DNA of 64,000 nt, taken from positions 1 through 64,000 of the IMG/VR virus record IMGVR_UViG_3300030419_007306; one strand, written 5' to 3'. Under the pieces are notes generated by a model. The model made no database searches. It saw only the letters and a program-made list of their open reading frames with translations, and was not told the origin of the DNA. The DNA is from a virus. Both the position numbers and the translations under genes were made by a program. Below, piece after piece: positions 19,001 through 27,489 of this stretch (positions are counted from its first letter, which is position 1; every line of letters starts with the position of its first letter).

Positions 19001-22000
19001 GCTCCGTGGGTGAAGGATACCCGAGAGCGAAAGGATATGATTGCTCGCTATGATGCATTCAAAGATTTTGGTGAACCGCATTGGTTGAAGGCTAATCGTG
19101 GCGCTGTAGTTCCTGGCACTGGAAACAGCGATACTGTTCCTGCTATGTTGACGCCAGGTGAGTTTGTTGTTAATGCCGCTGCCAGTCAAGCTAATCTTGG
19201 TTTGCTTCATGACATTAATACTCATGGTGCAGTTCAGAGATTTAACTCAGGCGGGGAGGTTGCGCCAGGTAGGGTTCAAAGGTTTGCTGGTTTCTTTAGG
19301 AATCGAAGAGTGAAGTCTCGCAAGCCTCGCAGCACCACTGGCTGGAAAATGGGAGAAGGTGTGCCTGACCGCCCCGGTACAAAAACAGCGGCTCAGATTG
19401 ACCAAGAAGCCTATGCGGGCCCCAAGAAACCTAAACTTCATGAAGTTGACCCTAAGAAGCCCTTGGCTGTTGACACTACGAGGTCAGAAGCGGAAGTTCA
19501 AAGAGCAGCCTTTGGGTCGGATAAAAAGTCGTTGACAGAACTGGCGAAAGACCAAGGGAAACCAACTGCTCAAGAAGCAAAGTTTGACGAGCTGGCCAAG
19601 ACGGGAGAATCGCAGCCCGATGCAAAAATTCGGACAAAAGGGAGACAGGAGATTGGAGGGAAGGGAGATGCGCCGGGGTCAACAAGAGGAGCAGTACAGA
19701 GGAGTCAGAGAGTCATAGCGTCCCAAGCTGAAATGCTAGAGGAAATAAATAGGGCTAAGGTACAGATTGAACAACATAAAAGAGTGGGAGGCAAAAAACG
19801 TACTTTAAAGAATCTACAAACAGAGCTAGCAGCACTAGAAGCAGATTACAATGCTCGCTACGGAAAGGCTACGGTTCCATTGGAACAAGGAACAGCTCCC
19901 GCAGGCACAGAAGGAAAGGGGGCTTTAACTCCTGAGGAGACGAGGAGTGGCAGAGCGAAGGTTGCGGCTGACGCTGGGGCTACTAAGACGCCCGATGTCA
20001 CTCGTCAAAGAATCACGGCTGACCAGCCGAAACCTGCTGCGAAACCTGCTCCTGCTCGGCAAGTGGTGATGCAATTAGAAGATGGTACGACTATAACTAA
20101 GCAAGGAAGTATTGGTCCGAAAGGCTGGCATCCCAAAACCGTTGAAATGTTTCCTGACGAAGTTGCTAGATATAACAAAATCCAAAGGGCATTTCCTGCT
20201 CGTTTGAATTCTGAATGGGCAAAACTATGGTTCGGGCACGTTGGAAATGACGCAGCCAAGTTAGATTGGCTGGGTGCTCAATCAACCCAAGAATGGTTGA
20301 GACAATCCGAAGTTCAGGCTCGCCTTAAAAGGACCGACCCTCTAGCAGCCCGAGGTCAGGGTAAATCTCCGGCGGCACAACGGGGTCATCATGAAAAGCC
20401 GACGAAAAGACCCCCTAAGTCAGGCCCTCTGGGTGAAAGAGTACGTCCAGGCGACACGTTTCCAGACGAATATAACAGATTTTCCGACGAAACGGCTATA
20501 GACAGACAGAGAAGACTTAATCAGGCTGAGCTTGACCGTAAGGTTGCAGAAGGAGTAGACAAACAGCAAGCAATAGAGGATGCTAAACATAAATATGGGG
20601 TCGCTAAAAGACAAGCCGATATAGATGAGCTTACGAAGACTGCCGGTAAACGAATGGGCAACAGCGGAGTTTATGACCTAGGAAAACTAGAGATGCCACA
20701 ACCTGATTATCGGGGTTTTGGGGCTAGTAATGATGCTAGGATACGCGGCTACATAGAAAATCTTGATTCAACGCAGTCGATTGAAGCTAGATATAAGCAA
20801 GTTACTGATACACTCTTTGATAAGAGAGCAAGGCTAAGTGACCCCAGTACGAGTCGCCTACCACCGGATGATTTAGTTCGCGCACAGCAGCAGATGGATG
20901 ACTTAGTAAAGATGGAAAGACGCCTCTCGGCTAAACTGGACCTTGCTAGGGCGCGGGATAAATTAGTGTCGGCATATGGAGGAGGAACAACACCCCCAAA
21001 CAAGACGACGCGCGCCGTGACCGGAAAGACGCTGAGAAGCCCAGATTCGATGTTGAAGACCCTAAAAGACCTTGAGGGTCAGCGACATGTTCTTGAGTCG
21101 GTGGGAGACCAAAAAGGTGTTGCCGCAATACAAGAGAGGATAAGAGGCGTAGAGAAAAGCCTGAGCAAACATCCGGCTAACTCTGTACTGAGACATGGAC
21201 AGAAATATGATATGGTTCTTGGTACTGCTGACGACTTAGGTCTACCCGAAACACGCGCGAAGGCCCTGTTCGATAGGGTCGAGGCCAGAGCAAAATTAAA
21301 TAACTTGCTTGATAATGAAGTTAAAAAAACAAAAGTTAACCCAAATAAGGTAAGGCGTAAGATTGTAGCAGATGTCAATAGGGGCGTCAGGCCATCGGAA
21401 GGACTGGAATTGGTTAAACAAGAACCATTTAGAACAGGACCCGACCTAGGTAATATGGAAGCTGATTTAGATAGGATAGCAAAGAACACTAAGCCAACAA
21501 CTGATTCCGTAGAACAGTACACCAAGAAACTTTTTGCCGAAGCAAGTGACAGTGCAGCAGAAGCGGCCCGTCAAAAAGAATTTGCTGCAATACTTGAAGA
21601 AGCAGGGCCTAGCAAAAGCGTTCATGCAAGGTCGCAGTTGGCAAAGAATCGCATGAACAACGCGTTGGGAGCAGGCGACACCTCCATGAGAGGTAGAGTT
21701 TTGGAGGCGGTGGAGGCTGCTAGGTTTGAAAATGCTAAGGCGTTGGCTGCCAAAAACGATGCTCTTCGAAGAATTACTTCCATAGAAAATAGTGGTGCAT
21801 ATCCACGAAGCCATCCGGTTTATCAAGGTCTATTGGAAGAATATAGAGTAGCATCACAAAACCTTGATTCTACCAGAATGCAGCTGACACAAGACCTTAA
21901 TTATAGTGGCACAAAGTTTTTTGGACAAGGATATGGAGCAGGGGCAGATTTGTCTACGGGTCTAACTAAAAGAACTAACTGGCTACCAGACCAAAAAGTA

Positions 22001-25000
22001 ACGGATATTGAAACTGGTTATACAAGAGGAAAGGGTGGGATGAGGCTGGCAGACCAAGGAGCAGGTAGTATGGCCGCTAAGCAGAAAGCGAGAATACGGG
22101 CTTCAAAAGCAGCGGTGAAATCCACCACTAAAGCAGCTTTAGCCAAGAGTCTGCCAGCACTGGCCATCGGAGCGGATTTATGGATGGCTTATGATGCGAT
22201 AAGGTCAGGAGACAAAAAATATCAGGCTTATGCTGCGGGTCGTATTACTGCCGACATTGCAACAAGAGGTGTTTATTCTGGTGTGGATTTGACTTCAACT
22301 CTTATTCAGAAGTTGCAGAAAACACTTAGACCTGACTTAGACGACGGTCGTTTCGACCGCCGCGACGAGTATGATAATATTGTTGGAATTTTCCAGAGTT
22401 CATGGAAGGCGTGGAACATTAGTAGAGATGCTAACGATATGGCGCAGTCAAAAAATATAATTGAACTAGCAGCCCAGCAAATAGCCGAGAGTCGCGGTTA
22501 TAAACCAGAAAAAACGTCTGCATGGCAAGATAAAGTTAGAGGAACAAATTGGGCAAATATTTTAACAGGAAGAAAACAGGGTACTGGAGGAGATGATGGA
22601 AGACGAGCACACATAGCAGACCTCCAAAGACAAGTCAAAGAGACAAAGGGCCTTGCAACGGGGGAAACGCAGCAAAAAAAGGCTCATATAAATCGTTTAA
22701 ATGAAAGAATTAACGCAGCACAGCAGGCAGCGGGCATAGGATTTGATGACCCAAATAAATTCTTCGAACAATATTTAAGAATGAATGTGGGAGGTACTGA
22801 ATTAGAAAAGCTTGGCATGAGCTTACCATCCACTTATGGCATGAGGACTGACAAGTTAGCAGAAATTTGGGACCAATCGAATGGCTGGGCAGGAGAATGG
22901 GCATACAAGAGTGAGGTTTATAAAGCATTACAAAGTCAAGTTAAGGGAATCAACTATGCAGGACCAGACCAGAGCAAGACGGCTCGCAACAGAGCTTTGC
23001 TTTTTTCTGGAATTTCTGGAAGACACGGAACGGGTTACACCAAAACAGACATAGCAAAAATTAACGATAAATTTGATGCAATTTCTGTAAGATGGGGTGC
23101 TCAAAAAAAGGGTCGTGAGTACATTGCTCTCCAAAAAGAAAAATCAAAAGCGAGGCATCAGCAAGAAGTTGATAGAAGAAAGGCTATTGCCGATGAGCAT
23201 GCGGCGGATTATGGGTTATTACCAGGCGACCCCAAGGCCGAGGGTATCGACTTGATGGCTCGTGTTAGTCAAGGGCTCTATGATTATGTTAGTAGTGGAG
23301 GAAAAGGTGGCCCACAGGCCCTTTTGCATGGACTGAACCGTCCATTGAAGAGAGACCTCGTTTTAGATTATCGCAGTAGGTATCCTAATGACGATATAAG
23401 AGGCCCAGAAAGAGCCATTCATCCATTCCAAGATTTTTATGGTCCAGAAGGACTATTTCCTTTTCCTCTTCAAGAGTTCGCCTATGGAGAGGGTATTACG
23501 AAGGAGATGCAAGAACTTCTTGGTCCTTATTATGCCGGTGCCGGTAAATTGACATTTGCTCCACAGGAGGCTGATTTTGGAGGTGATATAAGACACAAAG
23601 AGGATAGAGAGGCTGTTAGCAAGGAAATGTTTGGGTCGATGTTGCGAACAGCAGACAAAAGGATGGGAACGGCCTATGTAGAAAAAGCCAGAGCAGCTTC
23701 CGGAGCGAAGGCTCTTTTTGCTGCTTTGGAATCTGCCTTAGGACTTGACCGGAAGGCTGGACTGGACGCACAACGGAGTGAATTTCATTCAGAGGAAGGT
23801 CAACATGAGTTCAAGACTGGAATGAAAGCTCTTGCAAGCAAATTTGGTTTGTGGGGAAGCGCTGGAACAATGGAGGCTCTTGGTACAGATATAATACCGG
23901 TTGGGAGATGGGCCTATGGATTCCCAAATTTTGATAAAGACATACACGCTGGACAGCATCTTGGCGACGAAAATTTGAAGAAAGTGCTACTGGGCAACTT
24001 CCCAGGTCGTATCGATGTGGGGAGCTACAAAGAGACGCTTCTTTCCATTATAAAAAATATGAACAAACCAACATGGGCTGACAAGGTAAAAATTGGATTT
24101 CCTCCCCTGTCAGAAGTACAGGCGATGATGGCTCAAGGAGACAAAAATTATCAAGACGATAGCTCCTTTGGTTATAAACCGTCTCAGTTTGGTCATAGGT
24201 CTTGGAGTGCTTTGGGTATAAGTGCGTGGACTGACCCGGTCGGCTATCATGGTAGCTTTAGCCAGGATATATCAAAGTTTGCAGAGGACTATGATGGCAA
24301 GAAAGCTGTAAAGAAAAATGCTGGAGGAAGAATTCCCGGCACTGGTACTAGTGATACTGTTCCCGCTATGTTAACTCCGGGCGAGTTTGTCGTAAACGCA
24401 GCAGCTAGTCAAGCAAACCTAGGACTTCTTCAGAGTATTAATACTCATGGTGCTACTCAGAGATTTGCAATGGGAGGTCAGGCTGCCTATAAAGTAAACG
24501 GACTGTGGGTGGCTCCAATAGGTAGTAAACTAACGCCTGCTCAGATTAAAGAGAATAGATTCAATAGGGGTAGAGGCAGAAGACCAAAAACTGAAAAGGA
24601 GAAAAGGGCTCTTCGAGAAGAATTAGAAGAACGACAGGAGAGAATAAGGGACAGGAGACAGCGCGCCGAGAGAGGCATAACAGGGGCAAGTCTTATAGAC
24701 ATTCGTGCCAGCCAAAGAACGCCCGCGGAGAGAAGAAGAAGAACAGCACTAGAAAGAGCAAGGCGTAAACAAAATGAAAGAATCGCGGACAGAAACTTGG
24801 CGGCGGATGATGCAGCCGCAAAAAGAAAGAAAGAGTTTGAAACTCCCGCAGCAGGAGAGGTTATAAGCGCAGACTTGATGCTCCGAGCACAACAATTGCT
24901 TGGATATCTTCAAGACACACCTATTCCAAAACAAATTTCTCTTGGTGATGTTGCGGGCACGACAGCTCAGCAAGTCCAAAAACTTCAAGAACATAACTTT

Positions 25001-25873
25001 TTGTCGGGAGAAGCGGTAAGCACATGGGCAAAAACAAATAAGGATGTCGTAGACCTAACTTCAAAATATGTAGAAGGTAAGCTTGCGGCAAAAGCCACTG
25101 CAGCTAAAAATAAGTATTTTGAAAATCTAGAAAAAGCTTACTACAAAGGTGTTAAGCGACAGCTGCAAATAAACTTAGACCGACAACATCCGGGAACCGA
25201 AGAGAATCCAGATTTATCGCCCATTACGAGAACCACCCGAACAGGGACACAAAATAGTTTAGAGCAAATGAGGAGTAGGAGCAGAACTTATGGAAGCTAT
25301 TCCAGAAGATACTCTACTGGCGGCGGTGTAGATAGTGTTCCAGCTATGTTAACTCCCGGTGAGTTTGTAGTAAATGCTGAAGCAGCACAAAGAAATCTTG
25401 GTTTACTTCATGCTATAAATAATACTCCAGTACAAAAGTTTGCAAAAGGCGGGCCGGTACGAAGATATCGAGACGGAGGAAGAGAAGGAAGAGGAGGGTT
25501 GTTTGGTGGAAACCGTGAGCTTGCTACTGCCATAACCACTTTCAATGCAACGACACCAACTCTGGCTGCTGCTATGAATAATTTTAAGTCTTCTGAATTG
25601 GCTGCTGCTATGAATAGTTTAGCCGCTAGCAGCTCAAAGCTTTATGACGCAGCTGTCAAACTTGCAGACGCCCTTAGTCAAATGCCCAATATTCCAGAGC
25701 AAATAAGCGGTGCTTTTGCGGCCAGTGTAAATCTCTCGAACGAAGCGGGCTTTGGCGAAACTCTGGCGAAGGCAATGGGACGCGAACTGGGAGACACAAT
25801 ATCAGGCGAAGTATCAAAACACACTCAGAAAAGAAATGTAGACGGCACACCATCTGGGCCAGTTACGTCATAG
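13049..25873 (+). CDS. Giant tail tape-measure protein
   Basis: 4274 residues. Residues 110-450 match the TP901-type tape-measure core (GQVTGKTMGGLKSLTDEVGR, SRILAQTGLNAKEVKTALSA, SIATGLRTIFTRIQRP). Hydrophobic Gly/Ala segments lie near residues 135-160, 480-510, 1030-1095 and 3025-3090. A Gly-rich hinge (GGGGGFGGGGAGGGG-like) lies near residues 1870-1905. A cassette with the core DTVPAMLTPGEFVVN recurs five times and cuts the protein into sections. Long helical, Lys/Glu/Ala-rich stretches fill the rest. In siphoviruses about 0.15 nm of tail corresponds to each residue, so a tail of roughly 600 nm is predicted. The protein sits inside the tube during assembly and is ejected at infection. Residues 640-940 form a compact, enzyme-like insert of unknown function. 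Confidence 0.95.
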   Translation: MAKPFNLTAQLNVTGPVGLKPVISSIKKQLTGITTNVNVKIDPKASRGVKNLNRDVVLLNKALRTASSHASSLSASMSKLGSSLKTVQSSSAKSAKGLSSVGKSAQQTGKELAVAKTEMEEFGRISGLALRRYAGFTVATTLTFGFVRAVSTAVGEALKFERELIKIGQVTGKTMGGLKSLTDEVGRLATTWGVASSELLEVSRILAQTGLNAKEVKTALSALAKSNLAPTFKDMKSTAEGAIAAMSQFGLRAKDLDAVLGSLNAVAGKFAVESGDLISVIRRTGGVFKAAAGDIGAPKRQLNELAAIFTSVRSTTRESAESIATGLRTIFTRIQRPRSIQFLRELGVEVQGLGGKFVGPYEALNRLSKALKTLDPRDVRFAKIVEELGGFRQVGKLIPAIQQFGKAQQVLKVAMAGQDSLAKDAAEAQKSLLVQATKVREEFNKLFRTVAQSTSFRVVAKSVLQLSSSLIKLAESVAPVLPFLTLIGGIKGAGLARQFGSGFLGGIGKAGGAGAVGKGMAGAVTGQASQAQGKAAVANQALANAQKAQTTATLANTKALAALSVAVNRMANRPMGPIGGGRRGFAAGGLVPGQGNRDTVPANLTPGEFVIRKSSVAQLGVDNLRRMNKMASGGRVSRARRGYNIRTPFGPLNATKKEMARALGVSPSSLAEMKSGRGHTTSEMTWEQAQAKYVQHKADQGNAEALALKKKQAGAKKQAERTGVSRAINQGVLRIGQEGVPLVGMLSVRPEKGASDIKSKTYSYNNEEAIIRVLRTANMAGNEEQVSKISAKGGVQIPMSVGYIDPKKRQKFDTVTKEGIASAIGNVMDIFSVSKGSKTLGKSDRGVSRAMKQIGIKDIQGKTFEAATAGLTGIFGTDDKARFDFNMTSAVDIQKDRMRELFGENTAVTERFLDAKMTASSTNVSSIKDKTTSAKVLPHLKDQITAFNKGGSVDSVPALLTPGEFVINKGAASKIGLGNLVKMNQGQMPAFHGGGFVGRMRDRISGFGAGMKERMGKAGAGQIGMGMMFAGPMAQQAIGTRSASASGIGGALGGAAMAGGTAGMLGLGPLGVGIAAATGAISGLASGIADFTTNLNADAIKLASEKLEKAFDNLRSGAKGADVQYARASRAAARAAQDSMDHALGLGQFAKRVQGLGMVLTPILELGGGGFSNRGDMRTVHAEMGFLGVMSRLVSSPQENAKQVEKAYMQIGRRQAEQNQAAGQVALEAFAERFQKADISTLGTGTARTRANKLAEDERSDLINIAHADAEASARLAQIHKKNISEVEKRAKIEQVYLEVYQKTVAPLEKRIELERELDGIARRATKAFDMMNNRFETSVQMINRIVAAMGNWEQRLSSNVRAAQGAPTISSPQNALTNIVQNPRAFSLRESRNAMRNMDRQVGGTPQFREAALVRQMGMQLERSLPRIMKIAESRPVGEQTEFVEKAIRRMGGTGGGTQQKFFNNMADVLARELATGGNRQGKMTIRSLGEDPSQIKKIQGAGEAFEKAQKTVLAYAKALDKAAAIADKLANQHVQLMLAAREAQRDVARIGFERIAAFAQVAGRELTTREQMAPFDAEIRSLSGKGVFGTTTTDPHQLAQRRQAMEAERRAIEDRRNAIRRGGGEVPKSLNNRYKLLTASIRENHMALKKLATDTSRVSAIMNKLAKIQEKRTKSRDILKGLLTADPEQLAEMRRGQAIVGGVMRGGNISQLSPQDRALFFQTLQQMKEIAQVSGDTKQGQLILRKLDKLEADAIRRAFGGAAGGRGGNFMIRNLLRYAGTTRGGTDIEKSLGGKLSKVFGERKDAAQALAGLAGDIAREFGDESAKQYILMRQAFIAGFKSINNNGFFIKEVKKLPTPVAVVFPAAGRGPLGGGAGGGGGFGGGGAGGGGAGGGFGPPPAPFAADAFADKRWGPSGLGGRFGNEWAMRGKEMRTRMGDDWIKAAGRRAGSRKVIDIWNDMLNMDSRKRIAEAVLKMAKDEKAPWVKDTRERKDMIARYDAFKDFGEPHWLKANRGAVVPGTGNSDTVPAMLTPGEFVVNAAASQANLGLLHDINTHGAVQRFNSGGEVAPGRVQRFAGFFRNRRVKSRKPRSTTGWKMGEGVPDRPGTKTAAQIDQEAYAGPKKPKLHEVDPKKPLAVDTTRSEAEVQRAAFGSDKKSLTELAKDQGKPTAQEAKFDELAKTGESQPDAKIRTKGRQEIGGKGDAPGSTRGAVQRSQRVIASQAEMLEEINRAKVQIEQHKRVGGKKRTLKNLQTELAALEADYNARYGKATVPLEQGTAPAGTEGKGALTPEETRSGRAKVAADAGATKTPDVTRQRITADQPKPAAKPAPARQVVMQLEDGTTITKQGSIGPKGWHPKTVEMFPDEVARYNKIQRAFPARLNSEWAKLWFGHVGNDAAKLDWLGAQSTQEWLRQSEVQARLKRTDPLAARGQGKSPAAQRGHHEKPTKRPPKSGPLGERVRPGDTFPDEYNRFSDETAIDRQRRLNQAELDRKVAEGVDKQQAIEDAKHKYGVAKRQADIDELTKTAGKRMGNSGVYDLGKLEMPQPDYRGFGASNDARIRGYIENLDSTQSIEARYKQVTDTLFDKRARLSDPSTSRLPPDDLVRAQQQMDDLVKMERRLSAKLDLARARDKLVSAYGGGTTPPNKTTRAVTGKTLRSPDSMLKTLKDLEGQRHVLESVGDQKGVAAIQERIRGVEKSLSKHPANSVLRHGQKYDMVLGTADDLGLPETRAKALFDRVEARAKLNNLLDNEVKKTKVNPNKVRRKIVADVNRGVRPSEGLELVKQEPFRTGPDLGNMEADLDRIAKNTKPTTDSVEQYTKKLFAEASDSAAEAARQKEFAAILEEAGPSKSVHARSQLAKNRMNNALGAGDTSMRGRVLEAVEAARFENAKALAAKNDALRRITSIENSGAYPRSHPVYQGLLEEYRVASQNLDSTRMQLTQDLNYSGTKFFGQGYGAGADLSTGLTKRTNWLPDQKVTDIETGYTRGKGGMRLADQGAGSMAAKQKARIRASKAAVKSTTKAALAKSLPALAIGADLWMAYDAIRSGDKKYQAYAAGRITADIATRGVYSGVDLTSTLIQKLQKTLRPDLDDGRFDRRDEYDNIVGIFQSSWKAWNISRDANDMAQSKNIIELAAQQIAESRGYKPEKTSAWQDKVRGTNWANILTGRKQGTGGDDGRRAHIADLQRQVKETKGLATGETQQKKAHINRLNERINAAQQAAGIGFDDPNKFFEQYLRMNVGGTELEKLGMSLPSTYGMRTDKLAEIWDQSNGWAGEWAYKSEVYKALQSQVKGINYAGPDQSKTARNRALLFSGISGRHGTGYTKTDIAKINDKFDAISVRWGAQKKGREYIALQKEKSKARHQQEVDRRKAIADEHAADYGLLPGDPKAEGIDLMARVSQGLYDYVSSGGKGGPQALLHGLNRPLKRDLVLDYRSRYPNDDIRGPERAIHPFQDFYGPEGLFPFPLQEFAYGEGITKEMQELLGPYYAGAGKLTFAPQEADFGGDIRHKEDREAVSKEMFGSMLRTADKRMGTAYVEKARAASGAKALFAALESALGLDRKAGLDAQRSEFHSEEGQHEFKTGMKALASKFGLWGSAGTMEALGTDIIPVGRWAYGFPNFDKDIHAGQHLGDENLKKVLLGNFPGRIDVGSYKETLLSIIKNMNKPTWADKVKIGFPPLSEVQAMMAQGDKNYQDDSSFGYKPSQFGHRSWSALGISAWTDPVGYHGSFSQDISKFAEDYDGKKAVKKNAGGRIPGTGTSDTVPAMLTPGEFVVNAAASQANLGLLQSINTHGATQRFAMGGQAAYKVNGLWVAPIGSKLTPAQIKENRFNRGRGRRPKTEKEKRALREELEERQERIRDRRQRAERGITGASLIDIRASQRTPAERRRRTALERARRKQNERIADRNLAADDAAAKRKKEFETPAAGEVISADLMLRAQQLLGYLQDTPIPKQISLGDVAGTTAQQVQKLQEHNFLSGEAVSTWAKTNKDVVDLTSKYVEGKLAAKATAAKNKYFENLEKAYYKGVKRQLQINLDRQHPGTEENPDLSPITRTTRTGTQNSLEQMRSRSRTYGSYSRRYSTGGGVDSVPAMLTPGEFVVNAEAAQRNLGLLHAINNTPVQKFAKGGPVRRYRDGGREGRGGLFGGNRELATAITTFNATTPTLAAAMNNFKSSELAAAMNSLAASSSKLYDAAVKLADALSQMPNIPEQISGAFAASVNLSNEAGFGETLAKAMGRELGDTISGEVSKHTQKRNVDGTPSGPVTS
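14809..25455 (+). repeat. Five copies of the TPGEFV cassette in the tape measure
   Basis: Copies lie at about 14809-14940, 15893-16010, 19096-19254, 24319-24480 and 25315-25455. The consensus is GTG-SDTVPAMLTPGEFVVN followed by AAASQANLGLL and an INTHGA-QRF turn with Gly-Gly. Copies 3 and 4 are nearly identical in protein yet differ at many third positions. Such motifs recur in many tape measures; their function is not established. Confidence 0.9.
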
Positions 25874-25882
25874 GAGCATAAA

Positions 25883-27481
25883 ATGGGCGGGTTTTTTAAC
25901 GCATCAGATAAAAATTTAGAAAATAATACCACGATGATGTATGGGGATTATACATTTTCGCCGGTTCCTATTATTAGCATCAATAAAGAAATACAGTCAG
26001 CTGGAGATGGCCAAGCTCTAGGAACTTTATTTGCTCTTTCTCTTGAAGGTTCTCTCGTTCCCGGTGCTACTGGTGTAAATGGAATAGCTAACATAACAGA
26101 AGAACAAGATAGACTAATGGCAGCTTTCGCTGCTTCAGGACAAGGTTATGAATTTAAAGTAAGCTGTGGCGACTCTGATGTCATTAAATGTTTTCCTAGA
26201 ATTAAATCTTTAAACTTTGAAGCTGGCCCTTGGGTAGACGTATCTAAATATACTATTGAACTGGAATATGATAGAGACTTTGCTGCCGATATAGGTGCTC
26301 CTTGGAACGATGAGCATAAATCGGGCTCCGGCAGTCCGGAACCTCTAATTTCTTCTGCAGAAGAATCTTGGAGTATAGAGCCAACGGAACAGAACTTCTT
26401 TCATTTTGAATTGGCCCAGAGCGGAAAGCCAACGTTTATAGAAACGTGTCCTCCAAGCTTTTCAGTAACGCATAATATATCTGCTGTTGGAAAGCCTCTT
26501 ATAGTTAGCGGAGTACTGGCAGATGGCGGATACGCTTGGCAGCAAGCAAGCGGCTATGTTATCCCTAGACTAGGTTTTGACAATGAGAAAGTCACTAAGA
26601 ACGGAGCTATTTGCTTTGACCAGAATGGGGCTCTCGTTGTTTCTAACCATGCTAGAACAGTAAATTTTGGTGAGCTAGACGGAACATATTCTGTTGTTGA
26701 GAGTTGGACTGTTTATAGTAGCGGTATATGGTCTTCTGGAATTAATGCCTTGGGTGCAAATGATTCATGGGATGTTGGGGTTGAATCTAGCCTTGAAAGC
26801 AGTCTAACAACTGTAAATGTTCAAGGCACCATAACTGGACAAGCATCAGGTCTATTTTGTAGCGATAATTCGGCGGGTGGTAGTGACCCTCCAATATATG
26901 AAATAGTTAAAAGTAAATATGCAAATGCTAAGGAATACTTGGATAATATTAGTGACGACATATTTTGGGCTAGAGCACATCATTTTGCTAGTGGCGTTTC
27001 TACAAGAGGCGTTAACCCGATTCCCATTGCAACGTCAATTGGACACAACCCCTCACAGGGAGTTATAACCTATAATTATAGATATGACGATAGACCTAGC
27101 GTATGTCTAACTGGAGCTAGAACAACTGAGATATCCATGTCCGACACAAACGCAACAGATGTTTTTGCAGAACTTACTGTTCTTGGTCGTGCTCCGGGCC
27201 CTGTCATGCAAAGCATAGGTACAGTTACATCAAAGAAAAGAGAGGTGACTTTAGACGCCACGATGGAAGTAAATAGCATAATATGCGATTGCCCCAGTGC
27301 TACCGGACAAATGCCAAGCATCGAAGCTGAAACTATTTTGTTGACATTTAGACCTGACAATTGTGGAGACCCCTCACTAGAGCTTACGATATTTAAACAC
27401 CTTGATTCTGAAAGCTGGAATCCAACAACAGGAAAATACGCAAGACAAATGGGATGGACTTATACTACATGTGGTTCATAG
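25883..27481 (+). CDS. Large tail protein after the tape measure (distal-tail-like position)
   Basis: 532 residues, TAGGAG upstream. It begins MGGFFNASDKNLENNTTMMY, then a compact region with VPIISINKEIQSAGDGQALG and an SLNFEAGPWVDVSKYTIELEY strand pair (residues 20-140) that looks like a tail-tube-type or distal-tail beta-barrel. The remainder is beta-rich with few cysteines and ends in a TLLTFRPDN-like strand pair. In siphoviruses the gene after the tape measure encodes the distal tail protein linking tube and tip; this role is inferred from position. The length exceeds a minimal Dit and suggests added insert domains. Confidence 0.5.
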   Translation: MGGFFNASDKNLENNTTMMYGDYTFSPVPIISINKEIQSAGDGQALGTLFALSLEGSLVPGATGVNGIANITEEQDRLMAAFAASGQGYEFKVSCGDSDVIKCFPRIKSLNFEAGPWVDVSKYTIELEYDRDFAADIGAPWNDEHKSGSGSPEPLISSAEESWSIEPTEQNFFHFELAQSGKPTFIETCPPSFSVTHNISAVGKPLIVSGVLADGGYAWQQASGYVIPRLGFDNEKVTKNGAICFDQNGALVVSNHARTVNFGELDGTYSVVESWTVYSSGIWSSGINALGANDSWDVGVESSLESSLTTVNVQGTITGQASGLFCSDNSAGGSDPPIYEIVKSKYANAKEYLDNISDDIFWARAHHFASGVSTRGVNPIPIATSIGHNPSQGVITYNYRYDDRPSVCLTGARTTEISMSDTNATDVFAELTVLGRAPGPVMQSIGTVTSKKREVTLDATMEVNSIICDCPSATGQMPSIEAETILLTFRPDNCGDPSLELTIFKHLDSESWNPTTGKYARQMGWTYTTCGS

Positions 27482-27489
27482 GATAGAAA

